Shown here: piece by piece, positions 11,402 through 20,216 of the stretch
Numbering within the stretch: the first letter of the stretch is position 1
Layout of the letters: every line of letters starts with the position of its first letter
Source of the DNA: CAWCDJ01 sp963796485
Lineage (GTDB): Bacteria; Acidobacteriota; Terriglobia; Bryobacterales; Bryobacteraceae
Reading direction: 5' to 3'
NCBI GenBank assembly: GCA_963796485.1
Contig: CAWCLV010000001.1
Coordinates: 1,674,001-1,738,000 of the forward strand
Length of the DNA: 64,000 nucleotides
Position numbers and translations under genes: made by a program
The notes under the pieces: generated by a model
Told to the model about the DNA's origin: nothing
The model's database searches: none
The model's input: the letters and a program-made list of their open reading frames with translations, nothing else

Positions 11402-12127
11402 ATGGCCATCGACCTGAAGCTCCTCGCGCAATTCGACACGCCGACGATCTGCAACACCATCGAGCTGTTTGAAATTCGCCCGCGCAACACCGGCTACATG
11501 GACGGGCGCATCCGCGCCAATTTCCCGGAGATGCCGCCCCTGGTCGGGTACGCCTCCACCGCCACCATGCGGTGCGCCTTCCCGCGGAAGGATGGCGATG
11601 TCTACGCCGTGCTGGATCAGCAGGTGGCGCGCTTCGCCGAACTGCCCGGCCCGCCGGTGGTAGTCTACCAGGACCTGGACGACCCCGCCGTGGCGGCCAC
11701 CTTCGGCGAGATCATGTGTACCACGTACCAGGCGTTCGGCGCCGTGGGCCTGGTGACCAGCGGGGCCGCGCGCGATCTCGACCAGGTGCGCCGCATCGCG
11801 TTCCCCACCTTCAGCAACGGCGCGATCTGCTCGCATGGCTACAGCCACACGGTGGACGTGCACCGCACCGTGCGTGTGGGCGGGGTGACCGTCCACCCCG
11901 GCGACCTTCTGCATGCCGATGCCAACGGCGTGACCACCATCCCGCTCGAAATCGCGAGCGAAGTGGGCGAGGCCGCGGGCGAGTTCGTGAAAGCCGAAGC
12001 CATCGTGCTCGATTACCTGAAGGCCGGATCGGCCGAAGTCAAGAAATTCGGCGCAGCGCGCCAGGGCATGATGGACGCGATCGCCGCCCTGAGCAAGCGC
12101 GTCCGGGCAAAGTCGGCGGGGGCGTAG
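11402..12127 (+). CDS. RraA-like / 4-hydroxy-4-methyl-2-oxoglutarate aldolase family protein
   Basis: 241 aa. The RraA fold is recognisable from the start (LLAQFDTPTICNTIELF) and from AVGLVTSGAARDLDQVRR, which holds the conserved Arg-Asp pair of the aldolase site, followed by VHPGDLLHADANGV. Members either cleave 4-hydroxy-4-methyl-2-oxoglutarate or oxaloacetate, or bind RNase E. Lying directly behind an aromatic-ring dioxygenase gene, an aldolase/decarboxylase role in aromatic degradation is more likely than RNase regulation. This is inferred from context. Confidence 0.82.
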   Translation: MAIDLKLLAQFDTPTICNTIELFEIRPRNTGYMDGRIRANFPEMPPLVGYASTATMRCAFPRKDGDVYAVLDQQVARFAELPGPPVVVYQDLDDPAVAATFGEIMCTTYQAFGAVGLVTSGAARDLDQVRRIAFPTFSNGAICSHGYSHTVDVHRTVRVGGVTVHPGDLLHADANGVTTIPLEIASEVGEAAGEFVKAEAIVLDYLKAGSAEVKKFGAARQGMMDAIAALSKRVRAKSAGA

Positions 12128-12159
12128 AGAAAACCCGGCCCGCCGCCCGGCGCTATCAT

Positions 12160-12714
12160 ATGGCCATGCGAACCGCCCTCTCCGGACTGGCATTCGTCCT
12201 TTTTGCGGGCGCGGGCTGCGGCGCCGGCCAGACTCCACGGCCGGCCGCCGAAATCCTGGCCGAGGCGCAGGCCGCGGCATCCGCGCAGCACAAGAGCGTT
12301 TTCCTGATCTTCCACGCCTCCTGGTGAGGGTGGTGCAAACGACTCGATAAGTTTATCGAGACTCCCGAAATCCAGACCGTGATCGGGAAGTATTTCGTGC
12401 CCGCGCACGTCACCGTACAGGAGCACGAGGGCAAGGCGGCGCTGAACGATCCGGGCGGCCAGACGCTGCTGGTCAAAGTGGGCGGCGACCCCGAGACCAG
12501 CCTGCCGTTTTTCGCTTTCCTCGACGAGCACGGCGCGCTGATCGTGAATTCGGCGCCGCCGGGACCAGGCAAGCCGGGCAGCCGGAACATCGGCTATCCG
12601 GGGCAGCCCTCCGAAATCGACTGGTTCCTGGCGATGGTTCGAAAAGCCGCCCCGGCGATCACCCGGGACGAAGCGGGCGTGCTTGAACGCTACCTGCGCG
12701 CGCCCAAAAAGTGA
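12160..12714 (+). CDS. Thioredoxin-fold selenoprotein (UxxC), in-frame UGA read as Sec
   Basis: 184 residues if the TGA at 12325-12327 is read through. The N-terminus is a signal peptide or lipoprotein-like segment (FAGAGCGAGQ). The active site reads FHASW-TGA-GWCKRLDKF, where relatives have SWCGWCK: the UGA replaces the first Cys of CxxC (residue 56). The same frame then stays open for 128 codons with thioredoxin-fold content (LPFFAFLDEHGALIVNS) to a TGA at 12712. A 7-bp hairpin with loop AGTT lies 15 bases after the UGA. Likely a secreted thiol/selenol oxidoreductase. The alternative is a nonsense mutation in a pseudogene. Confidence 0.85.
12343..12360 (+). promoter_or_regulatory. Candidate bacterial SECIS hairpin, thioredoxin-fold gene
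   Basis: CTCGATA-AGTT-TATCGAG: a perfect 7-bp stem with a 4-base loop containing GU, its loop 23-26 bases after the UGA. This falls in the range known for bacterial SECIS elements, which SelB binds to deliver Sec-tRNA. Confidence 0.75.
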
Positions 12715-12721
12715 CCCGCCG

Positions 12722-14722
12722 TCAGTTCGCCGTCGGCGCCTGTTCGCCCCAGATGTACCGGCTGAACCACTCGTAGTTGTGTTCCATCACCGCCCGCTGC
12801 TGCTTGGGCTTGTTGATGGGGTGCCCGAAGCCTTTGTAGAGGATCAGCTTCGCCGGTACGCCCCGGTCCTTTAGCGCCTGATACAGTTCGAACGAGTTGG
12901 GCGGCGGGACGCGCTTGTCCTGGTCGCCGTGCTGGATCAGGGTCGGGGTCTTCGCGCGGTTGACGTACGTGATGGGCGAAGTCTTGCGGTAAATTTCGGG
13001 ATCTTCCCACGGCGTCGCTTTCAGATACTGCCGGGTGAACGGGTGGATGTCGGTATTGGCGTAGTAAGTGATCCAGTCGGAGATACCGGCGCCCACGGAG
13101 ACGGCTTTGAACCGGTCGCTGTAGCAGGTAATGAACGCCGAGATATACCCACCCTCGCTCCAGCCCATCGCGCCGACGCGGTCCTTGTCCACCATCCCCT
13201 TCGCAATCAGGTAGTCCACCCCGGAAATCACGTCGTCGTAATCGCCCAGCCCCAGGTTGCGCACGTTGAGCGACCGGAACTTCTCGCCGTAGCCCGCGGA
13301 CCCGCGGTAATTCGGCCTGAGGATCAGCGCGCCCCTGGCGGCGAATCGCTCCACCGGATAGTAGCGGTCCGGCGAGCGCACCGGCGTATCGACGCCGGTC
13401 GGGCCGCCGTGGATCACCACCAGCAGCGGGTATTTGCGCGAGGCGTCGTAATCCGCCGGCTTGATGAGAATGCCTTCGATCGGCGTGCCGTCCGCGGACC
13501 TCCACTGGATCACTTCGCGCGTGGCGAGTTGAAACTCCTTGTACTGCGCCGAGACGGCCGTGAGATAGCGCGGATGGAAATCGTCCACCGGAGAGACCAG
13601 CACTTCCGCGAACTCGTTGGGGCCGGCGCCGGTCGCGGCCATGGCGCGGTGATCCTTCGTGAACGAAGCGCCGGTAATCTGGTAGCGCTCGGGCGCGCTG
13701 ATGCGGCGGATGGCGCCGCTCGCGGGGTCGATGCGAAAGAGGTGAGCGTAGGTCCTTTGCCGCGCGCCGAAGTAGATGCCGTCCGGCCCCCAATCGATCA
13801 GGTCCGGGTCCTCGTCAAACGATTGCGTCAGAATGCGGGGCGTGCCTCCATCGGCCCCAACCACGGCGATCCGGCGATTCGTGTAGAAGAAATTCGGATT
13901 TCCGGCGGAGGTCACGAAGGCGATCTGCCTGCTGTCCGGCGACCACTGCGGATCGCCGTTCGGTCCGCCGCCATCAAGCAGTTTGCGCACGTGCCGGTCC
14001 GAGAGATCGAGCAGATAGAGCTGTTCGGTATCTCCGGAGCCCAGGTCCGGATCGCGGGTGGCGCTGAACGCGATGCGCCTGCCGTCCGGGGACCAGGAAA
14101 ACGAGCCGACGCTGAACTCGTTTCCGGAAGTCAGAGCTTCGGGCTTAGGGAGCTTCTTCAGATCTCCGGGGATTTCGTCCGGCACCTCCACCCGCCAGAG
14201 CTGCGTCATGATGTAATCGCCGGTGACGATCTCGAAATCGCCGTATTTCTCCTTGCGGTCCTTCCTGGCTTTGGATTCGGGGCCGCTGGACGTAAACACG
14301 ATAGACCGCCCGTCGGGCGACCACTCCGGCGAGTTCGCCCCGCTCTCCTCGTCGGTCAATTGCGAGGCTTCCCCGCCCTGCGCGGAAATCACGTAGATCT
14401 GACGCTTGCCGGTGCGATCCGAGACGAAGGCGATTCGGCGCGAATCGGACGCCCACTCCGGGCCGCTGCTCGATTTCTTCCCGCTGGTCAACTGATAACG
14501 CTCCCCGGTGCCGGCGACGGCAATCCAGATCTGCTGGGCGAATTCGTCATCCTCCCAGTTGGTCTGCTGGACGGTGTAGGCGACCAGGCGGCCATCGCGC
14601 GAGATCCTTGCGCCGCTCACCGATTGCATGTTGAGCGACTGGTCGATGCTGGGAACCGCGGCGGCAGCAGCGGCGGCGGTGAACAGGCAGGCGGCAAAGA
14701 CTCGAGAGACCATGCCGGACAT
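12722..14722 (-). CDS. Secreted S9 family peptidase, prolyl oligopeptidase/acylaminoacyl-peptidase type
   Basis: About 666 aa from the ATG at 14722 (MSGMVSRVFAACLF...); an ATG at 14713 is equally possible, and upstream in-frame starts would run into the divergent dCMP deaminase. A signal peptide precedes a PD40-type propeller (repeats such as EWSPDGRSIVFTSS) and a C-terminal hydrolase with triad Ser in GAMGWSEGGYISAF, Asp in HGDQDKRVPP, His in GFGHPINKP. It probably cleaves short peptides outside the cytoplasm. It converges on the thioredoxin-fold gene with a 7-base gap. Confidence 0.9.
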   Translation of the reverse strand: MSGMVSRVFAACLFTAAAAAAAVPSIDQSLNMQSVSGARISRDGRLVAYTVQQTNWEDDEFAQQIWIAVAGTGERYQLTSGKKSSSGPEWASDSRRIAFVSDRTGKRQIYVISAQGGEASQLTDEESGANSPEWSPDGRSIVFTSSGPESKARKDRKEKYGDFEIVTGDYIMTQLWRVEVPDEIPGDLKKLPKPEALTSGNEFSVGSFSWSPDGRRIAFSATRDPDLGSGDTEQLYLLDLSDRHVRKLLDGGGPNGDPQWSPDSRQIAFVTSAGNPNFFYTNRRIAVVGADGGTPRILTQSFDEDPDLIDWGPDGIYFGARQRTYAHLFRIDPASGAIRRISAPERYQITGASFTKDHRAMAATGAGPNEFAEVLVSPVDDFHPRYLTAVSAQYKEFQLATREVIQWRSADGTPIEGILIKPADYDASRKYPLLVVIHGGPTGVDTPVRSPDRYYPVERFAARGALILRPNYRGSAGYGEKFRSLNVRNLGLGDYDDVISGVDYLIAKGMVDKDRVGAMGWSEGGYISAFITCYSDRFKAVSVGAGISDWITYYANTDIHPFTRQYLKATPWEDPEIYRKTSPITYVNRAKTPTLIQHGDQDKRVPPPNSFELYQALKDRGVPAKLILYKGFGHPINKPKQQRAVMEHNYEWFSRYIWGEQAPTAN

Positions 14723-14760
14723 TATAGACGCTGGCACGGCTCTGCTACATTTGATAGACG

Positions 14761-15213
14761 ATGCCAAGCATTCCTTCCTGGGATCAGTACTATTTCGACA
14801 TTTGTAAGGTCGTCGCGACCCGGAGCAAGGATCCCAACACGCAGGTGGGCTGCGTGATTATCGGACCTAACCGCGAGATCCGCTCGACCGGCTACAACTC
14901 GTTCCCGCGCGGCATCCGCGACGACGTGCCGGAGCGCCTCGTGCGGCCCACGAAGTATCTTTGGATCGAACATGCGGAGCGCAATGCCATCTGCAACGCG
15001 GCGCGCGCCGGCACCGCCACCGAGGGCTGCACCATCTTTGTCGAGATCATGCCGTGCATGGATTGCGCCCGGGCTATCGTCCAGGCCGGCATCACCGAGG
15101 TGGTGGTCTCCTGCGAACGCATGGCGCAGTACAGCAGCGCGTATTACGACGAGCACTTCCGGATGGTGGAAGTGCTGTTCGCAGAGGCGAAAGTCCGCGT
15201 CCGCCGGGTTTAA
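14761..15213 (+). CDS. Deoxycytidylate (dCMP) deaminase family protein
   Basis: 150 aa. Zinc-dependent cytidine-deaminase fold: the catalytic HAERNAICNAA (His plus proton-shuttle Glu) and the zinc pair MPCMDCARAI. Opening residues SWDQYYFDICKVVATRSKDP are typical of dCMP deaminases, including ComEB-like proteins. It makes dUMP for thymidylate synthesis. It is divergent from the S9 peptidase, with only 38 bases between starts. Confidence 0.9.
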   Translation: MPSIPSWDQYYFDICKVVATRSKDPNTQVGCVIIGPNREIRSTGYNSFPRGIRDDVPERLVRPTKYLWIEHAERNAICNAARAGTATEGCTIFVEIMPCMDCARAIVQAGITEVVVSCERMAQYSSAYYDEHFRMVEVLFAEAKVRVRRV

Positions 15214-15222
15214 CTAGCGGAC

Positions 15223-15429
15223 CTACACCGGGCGTCCGCGCTGGGGCGAACTCACTTCGGCTTCGTCGTCCCGCCGGTAGAACCGGTGCTTGCAACTCCT
15301 GCATCTCCAGGGAATTCTGTGGAAATGCGACATCATCGCATCGCGGAGGGTGCGGTTTCGCGAGGGGCGCAAGTCCCTGCCTCCGCAAGCCGGACATCGC
15401 GCTATATCGTCCGCATCTTCTTCGTGCAC
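15223..15429 (-). CDS. Small zinc-ribbon protein
   Basis: 68 aa from a GTG at 15429 that sits eight bases after GAGGAGGG; this ribosome site decides the start, since the frame is open further upstream to 15480. Two Cys pairs (CPACGGRD and CRSCKHRFYRRD) about 30 residues apart form a likely structural zinc ribbon, with basic residues between. Function unknown. It converges with the dCMP deaminase gene. Confidence 0.7.
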   Translation of the reverse strand: MHEEDADDIARCPACGGRDLRPSRNRTLRDAMMSHFHRIPWRCRSCKHRFYRRDDEAEVSSPQRGRPV

Positions 15430-15613
15430 GGCGCCAACCCTCCTCAATATTGTAGAAAAAAATTGTTCGATCGGGTACAATTAGCGGTAGAGGTTTGTCG
15501 AATTTTCGTGTCGGGTCAGACCTTTGGCGGCTTCAGGAACTCGTCCCAGCTCATCCTCCTCCCTGCTCAAGTTTCGTGTCTTCGCGCCCAAGGCTGGCAG
15601 ATAGGTGAGCCGG

Positions 15614-15922
15614 ATGCCGGACGAGCAACCCCAATTCGGTAAGTGGAACAAGGACGAACTGCGCAGCGCGGAGGCCACCGCCAGCCGGTTTTTGGCCGAG
15701 AATAGCGGGCCGATCGCCGAAGCGATGCGCACCAAGGCGCGTTTTCTGGACGCGCTGATCCAACGGTTTTCGAACCCCAAGGCGGGTTTCGAGGAGCGTC
15801 TGGAATACTTCGCGCGGATCTCCGAGATCGCGCGGCTGATCGAAGCCGATGCCGATGGCTTCTTCGAACTCGCGTCGCAGCCCATGGTGGCGCGGATTTT
15901 AGGAACGGTGCCGCGCCGGTAA
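15614..15922 (+). CDS. Hypothetical cytoplasmic helical protein
   Basis: 102 aa; ATG at 15614 chosen over the in-frame GTG at 15605 because GGTGAG lies six bases upstream. The protein is rich in Ala, Glu and Arg and predicted almost entirely helical, with no signal peptide or membrane segment. I do not recognise a family. It converges with fabD, 16 bases away. Real coding is supported by a consistent amino-acid pattern, not by a known domain. Confidence 0.55.
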   Translation: MPDEQPQFGKWNKDELRSAEATASRFLAENSGPIAEAMRTKARFLDALIQRFSNPKAGFEERLEYFARISEIARLIEADADGFFELASQPMVARILGTVPRR

Positions 15923-15938
15923 GCGAGCCGCAAGAGCG

Positions 15939-16859
15939 CTAAAGCTTGTCCGCGTCGGCGGGCTCGCCAAACTTTTGACCGCTCAGGGAAGGGTCGATGC
16001 CGCGCAAGAGCCCCGTCAGCACACCGCCCGCGCCTACTTCGATGCAGCGGGTGATGCCCTGCGATGCCAGCAGGCGGACCGAGTCCACCCAGCGCACCGG
16101 GTTCGGGACCTGCTGGTAGAGGCCTTCCCTGGCCTCCGCGCCGCTCCGGACCTCCTTCGCCTGCCAGTTATTCACCAGCGGACAGCAGAGTTCGCGGAAA
16201 TCCACCGCGTCGAGGTCGGCCTTCAGCCGCTCCTGCGCCGGGGCCATCAGCGAACAGTGGAACGGCGCGCTTACCGGCAGCAGCACGGCCTTCCGCGCGC
16301 CCGCGGATTTCGCCAGTTCCACCGCGCGGTTGACCGCACCGGCGTGCCCCGCGATCACCACCTGCTCGGGCGAATTGAGGTTAGCGGCGCTCACCACTTC
16401 GCCCTCCGCGGCCTGCTCCAGCACCGCTCCGAGTTTCCCCTCCGGCAGTCTGAGCAGGGCGGCCATCGCACCCACGCCCGGCGGGACGGCCTCCTGCATG
16501 TAGCGCCCGCGGTTGCGTACCAGCCGCAGCCCGTCGGCGAATTCCAGGCTGCCCGCGGCCACCAGGGCGGAATACTCGCCCAGGCTGTGCCCGGCCACAT
16601 AGTCCGGCGACAGCCCGCGCTCGCGCAGCACCACCAGGGCCGCGGTAGAGACGGTGAGCAGCGCCGGCTGCGTGTTCTCCGTCATTTTGAGCCGGTCTTC
16701 CGGACCCTCGAAGCAAAGCTGGGAGAGAGCGAACCCGAGAATATCGTCGGCTTCCTCGAACACGCGGCGGGCGGAGGAAAACTGGCCGGCGAGAGCTTTG
16801 CCCATCCCGGGCGCCTGGGAACCCTGGCCAGGAAAAAGGAACGCAGTTTTTGGTGTCAA
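15939..16859 (-). CDS. fabD: Malonyl-CoA:ACP transacylase
   Basis: 306 aa. The start is TTG at 16859, giving the expected opening TAFLFPGQGSQAPGMG; no ATG or GTG fits this frame. Nucleophile serine is in VAGHSLGEYSAL, and the catalytic His is in LLPVSAPFHCSLM. It transfers malonyl groups to acyl carrier protein for fatty acid synthesis. Unusually for fabD, no fabH, fabG or acpP is next to it, so it is a dispersed copy; a role with a polyketide synthase elsewhere cannot be excluded. Confidence 0.94.
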   Translation of the reverse strand: MTPKTAFLFPGQGSQAPGMGKALAGQFSSARRVFEEADDILGFALSQLCFEGPEDRLKMTENTQPALLTVSTAALVVLRERGLSPDYVAGHSLGEYSALVAAGSLEFADGLRLVRNRGRYMQEAVPPGVGAMAALLRLPEGKLGAVLEQAAEGEVVSAANLNSPEQVVIAGHAGAVNRAVELAKSAGARKAVLLPVSAPFHCSLMAPAQERLKADLDAVDFRELCCPLVNNWQAKEVRSGAEAREGLYQQVPNPVRWVDSVRLLASQGITRCIEVGAGGVLTGLLRGIDPSLSGQKFGEPADADKL

Positions 16860-16887
16860 ACACGATTATAACCACGGTACGGTAGGC

Positions 16888-17389
16888 CTACCGCACAACC
16901 CGGATCTCCACCTCGCGTTTGTCCACCCGCTTGCCGATGAAGTACCCGGCCACGCCCGCGCCGATCGTCCCGGCCGCTACCACTGCCGGGATCGCGATGA
17001 CCACCGGACCCTTCATAAAGATCGGGGTAGTTGGCCGCCGCGATCCCCGCCGCCGCGCCCGCCGCGCCCAACGTGCCGACGAGCCTCCCGATTTTGCGGT
17101 ACTCCGTCACGCGCAGGACCGAGACGGACCCGCGCGGAATCACGTGCACGCCCTTCGGCTGGGCATTCGTATTGGAAGTCTTCGAGATCTTCATGCGCAG
17201 TCCCTCGGGCGCGACCTCCCGGATTCTTCCTTCGATGTACACGCCGCCGGGCAGGGCCATCGAGACCTTATTGTTTCCGACGCGCGGCCCGATTTCGTTC
17301 CACGGCAAGTCGATCCGCCGGACATCGGCGCTCCATCCCTGGGCCGCGCAGAGCAGCGCGCCGAGAAGCACCGCAATAGTTCGTCTCAT
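16888..17389 (-). pseudogene. Secreted glycine-zipper protein with a one-base frameshift
   Basis: The ATG at 17389 starts a signal peptide (MRRTIAVLLGALLCAAQGWS) followed by a beta-rich domain and a glycine-rich hydrophobic segment up to AAANYPDLY. About 17011-17016 the frame breaks: the original frame reads on without sense, while the next frame gives KGPVVIAIPAVVAAGTIGAG then YFIGKRVDKREVEIRVVR and stops at 16888. Removing one base restores a protein of about 166 residues with two glycine-zipper helices and a basic tail. It may be a recent mutation, a sequencing error or programmed frameshifting. Function unknown. Confidence 0.65.
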
Positions 17390-17464
17390 ATATCCTCCGT
17401 GCTTCCATCGTGCGCCGGAGGCCGCGGGTTGTCATCGGGGTGGACGAATTATGTCGGGAAATTG

Positions 17465-17989
17465 TCAGAGCACCAGCTTGCAGCCCACGCCGTGCACCGT
17501 ATTCAGGCGGCGCGGCTCCGAGGGCTGCGTTTCCACCTGCGCCCGGAGCGCGGCGAGGTGGTTGTCCACCGTGCGCGTGGTCGGATAATTCCCGTAGCCC
17601 CAGACCTCGTTGAGCAGCTCGTCCCGCGTCACCACCTCGCCGGGGCGCGAGGCCAGCATGCGCAGAATCTGAAATTCCTTGCGCGTCATTTCGACCGGCT
17701 GCCCCGCCCTGGTCGCCTCGTAAGAGACGAAGTTCACCGCCGCGTCGTCGAAGCACAACTCGTCGGGGACCGCCCTGGCCGGCTGCGCCCGGCGCAGAAT
17801 GGCTCGCACCCGCGCCATCAGTTCGCGGATCGAGAACGGCTTCGCAACGTAGTCGTCTGCGCCCAGGTCCAGCCCGAGCACCCGGTCGGCCTCCTCGCCG
17901 CTCGCGGTCAGCATCAGGATCGGCGTTCGAATGCCTTCGGCGCGGATCTTGCGCCGGATCGTCCAGAAGTCCTGGTGCCATGGGTCCGG
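17465..17989 (-). pseudogene. OmpR-type response regulator lacking its 5' half of the receiver
   Basis: The readable part begins near DFWTIRRKIRAEGIRTP, then PILMLTASGEEADRVLGLD and YVAKPFSIREL, the second half of a receiver domain, and ends with an intact winged-helix DNA-binding domain (GEVVTRDELLNEVWGY, TVDNHLAALR). The first ~60 residues, including the acidic pocket and phosphorylated Asp, are absent; a TAG at 17990-17992 closes the frame and a repeat follows immediately. No histidine kinase is near. It is probably inactive, or makes only a DNA-binding fragment from the ATG at 17914. Confidence 0.7.
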
Positions 17990-18011
17990 CTATTTTCCCC
18001 CGAATGAAACC

Positions 18012-18061
18012 AGCTTTACTCTTGCCGGGGCGCCAGAGCGGGGGCCACCCTACCGCCCCTA
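18012..18061. repeat. Interspersed repeat, copy 2
   Basis: Reverse complement begins GGGCGGTAGGGTGGCCCCCG, matching the left part of copy 1 at 5519. It sits exactly between the truncated response regulator and the stop codon of the PQQ-type propeller gene, and probably marks the rearrangement that removed the regulator's 5' end. Confidence 0.5.
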
Positions 18062-19507
18062 ATGCGGCGCCGGCAGGCTCCAGATATCCAGGACGCCGGT
18101 GGTGCCGTGGTTGTTGGCGTTCCCCTCCGGCAGCGCGATTCTGCGATCGGCGACGATCGGGGTGTTGAAATGGCCGGCGCCGCACGCCAGGTTCGCCACC
18201 TCCGTCCCGGTCTTGGGAATGTAGACATGCAGGCCGCCGGTTGGGTTGTATATATAGAGCAACCTGCCGGCGATAACCGGGCTCGTTCCGCCGGTCGGGT
18301 GACTCCAGATTTGGGTCATCTGCCCGTTGCTGATTTGCCAACCGGTGGAAGCGCCGGCATCGGCCGCGAACAGCCAGGTCCCGCCCCGATCCCGCCAAAC
18401 CGCAGGGGCGGTGAAGAGCATCGCGCCCGAAGGCGTCGCCACACTCTGTAGCTCGTTGCCGACGTGCGGATCGGCGCCGGCGAGGTTTTGGATGGAGAGC
18501 AGGCGGATCAGCGAGTCCTTGCCACCCTGCGCCAAAATGCCGTTTCCGAGCAGCACGGGCGAGGTGGAGCCAAGGTCGAGGTCGTCCCCGTCCAGCTCGG
18601 AGTTGGTGGCCGGAGAATAGTTCCCGATGACATGCGTGGCGTCCGGGTCGAGTTCGATGATCGAATCTCCCCAATCGGTCTGGCCATCGTACGGACCATT
18701 CCCGGTGGCCACGAAAATGTTGCCGGTCGCGGAGTCGATCACCGCGCCGCCGCGACCCCAAATCGCGGCTCGCGTAGACCCGCAGGACGCGGGGTCCATC
18801 ACGCCGGGGCGGTCGCTGCACAGTGAATTCCACACATGCTGGATGGCGCCGGTCTGCGCATCCAGAATGACCAGGTGCCCCTGGTAAGGCGGGGCATCGC
18901 CCGTGTAACCGCCGGTAGTTGCGAAGATGCGGCCGCCAAAGTGCTTCAGCGGCGAGGAGATTTTCTCGTGGCTCGGCAGCATGGTGATCTTGGTGGTCCA
19001 CACCAGGTGGCCGTCCTCGATCGCGAGTTTCTGAACGCTGCCATCGGGCGCCGCGGCATAGATGTTCTGCCGGTCCGGATCGGCGGCCGGGGAGCTGGTC
19101 GTAATCTGCGGGGAGCCGGCCCATCCGGCAAAGCCGGCCGGTGTGTATTCCCAAAGGATCGCGCCGCGCGCGGCATCGATCGCCATGGTTTTGCCGTAGC
19201 TCGTGGTCACGAAGAACGTATCGTGCGTCGAGCCGTTCACGTCAACGCCACGGAGGTAGATCGCGGAAGAATCGACCGTGCCGTCCAAAGGAACCTGGAG
19301 CAGCGTCATCGAACCGATGTTCGCGGGGGTGATGCCCGTCGGGGCGACGGAGGCCCCGGAACTCGCCGCGTCTACTCCGAATTGCGGCCAATCGCCGGGC
19401 GAGTCGTGATGCCCGATTCTTTGCGCCGCAATTTGAAAAGCGAGGATCCCCGGCACGAGGACCAACAATGGCACGAGCCGTCGCGAGACAGCCAGACCCC
19501 GAAGCAT
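18059..19507 (-). CDS. Exported PQQ-like beta-propeller protein
   Basis: 482 aa. An N-terminal hydrophobic segment (VPLLVLVPGILAFQIAA) is a signal peptide or anchor. Repeated blades of the PQQ/quinoprotein type follow, for example KTMAIDAARGAILWEYTP, NIYAAAPDGSVQKLAI and NIFVATGNGPYDGQTDWGDS. No dehydrogenase-specific Cys-Cys pair or cytochrome c motif (CxxCH) is visible, so it may be a structural or binding propeller rather than an alcohol dehydrogenase. Its stop codon lies in the repeat that borders the broken response regulator. Confidence 0.8.
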   Translation of the reverse strand: MLRGLAVSRRLVPLLVLVPGILAFQIAAQRIGHHDSPGDWPQFGVDAASSGASVAPTGITPANIGSMTLLQVPLDGTVDSSAIYLRGVDVNGSTHDTFFVTTSYGKTMAIDAARGAILWEYTPAGFAGWAGSPQITTSSPAADPDRQNIYAAAPDGSVQKLAIEDGHLVWTTKITMLPSHEKISSPLKHFGGRIFATTGGYTGDAPPYQGHLVILDAQTGAIQHVWNSLCSDRPGVMDPASCGSTRAAIWGRGGAVIDSATGNIFVATGNGPYDGQTDWGDSIIELDPDATHVIGNYSPATNSELDGDDLDLGSTSPVLLGNGILAQGGKDSLIRLLSIQNLAGADPHVGNELQSVATPSGAMLFTAPAVWRDRGGTWLFAADAGASTGWQISNGQMTQIWSHPTGGTSPVIAGRLLYIYNPTGGLHVYIPKTGTEVANLACGAGHFNTPIVADRRIALPEGNANNHGTTGVLDIWSLPAPH

Positions 19508-19637
19508 GGCTCAATCATAGCCCGCGGAGTTTTTGACCGTGCGACTTACCTGTGCGGAAAGACGCCCCCACCGCCCTGGGAATGCCACAGCGAAACATTT
19601 GGCGAGTACGGCAGCGTCCCGGTGCTAGCCTATCGAC

Positions 19638-20144
19638 ATGCAGAAGCAGCCCCTGTGCGGAGCCCTGACCGGCAAAGTCCAGGAACAGGCGGACCTGATC
19701 GCGAGACTGATCGAAAGATTACCGGACGGGCAGCCGGATTGGACGCCACCGGCAAGCAATAGCTGGAACACGGGCCGCTTGCTCGGCCACTTACTCGATT
19801 GCCTGGCGGGCATGTGCGCCGTGCTGCACGCGGCACACCCGGATGCGCTCCGGCATTTTCGCCGGCTGCGTGAGTTGCCGGTGAACCATTGCTGTGGCCG
19901 GGAAGAAGCTCTTGCGAGAATCCCTCAATACCGTGAGAGCCTTACCGAGGGCTTTGCTTTGCTGACAGACGAGGATCTGGCCCGCTCCATCCCTACCGTG
20001 TTCGTACCCGGCGGCGAGCCCTTGCTATCGTTGATTCTGGGAAATCTGGAACATATCATCAACCACAAGCACGAGCTGTTCACCCACCTCAAGGCGATGG
20101 GAATCGCGGTCGGGACCCCGGACCTCTACCGGTTCAGAGCCTGA
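19638..20144 (+). CDS. DinB-like four-helix protein
   Basis: 168 aa, all-helical. The pattern of His near residue 50 (LLGHLLDC), a middle helix and NHKHELFTHLKAMGI near the end fits the DinB/YfiT superfamily, whose three His residues bind a metal. Members include thiol-dependent transferases and uncharacterised stress proteins. Preceded by a short intergenic region and followed by the group II intron, which begins 72 bases after the stop. Confidence 0.75.
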   Translation: MQKQPLCGALTGKVQEQADLIARLIERLPDGQPDWTPPASNSWNTGRLLGHLLDCLAGMCAVLHAAHPDALRHFRRLRELPVNHCCGREEALARIPQYRESLTEGFALLTDEDLARSIPTVFVPGGEPLLSLILGNLEHIINHKHELFTHLKAMGIAVGTPDLYRFRA

Positions 20145-20216
20145 CATCCCGATGTCACGGCGTCCGGAATAATCCCGCCGACAGACCCCGGGATTGTCTG
20201 TTGAAATAGTGACATG

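Noticed and set aside
12160..12714. Plain nonsense pseudogene reading of the thioredoxin-fold gene
   Set aside because: UGA is at the redox Cys, followed by a hairpin, and two other genes in the window show the same, so Sec is more likely.
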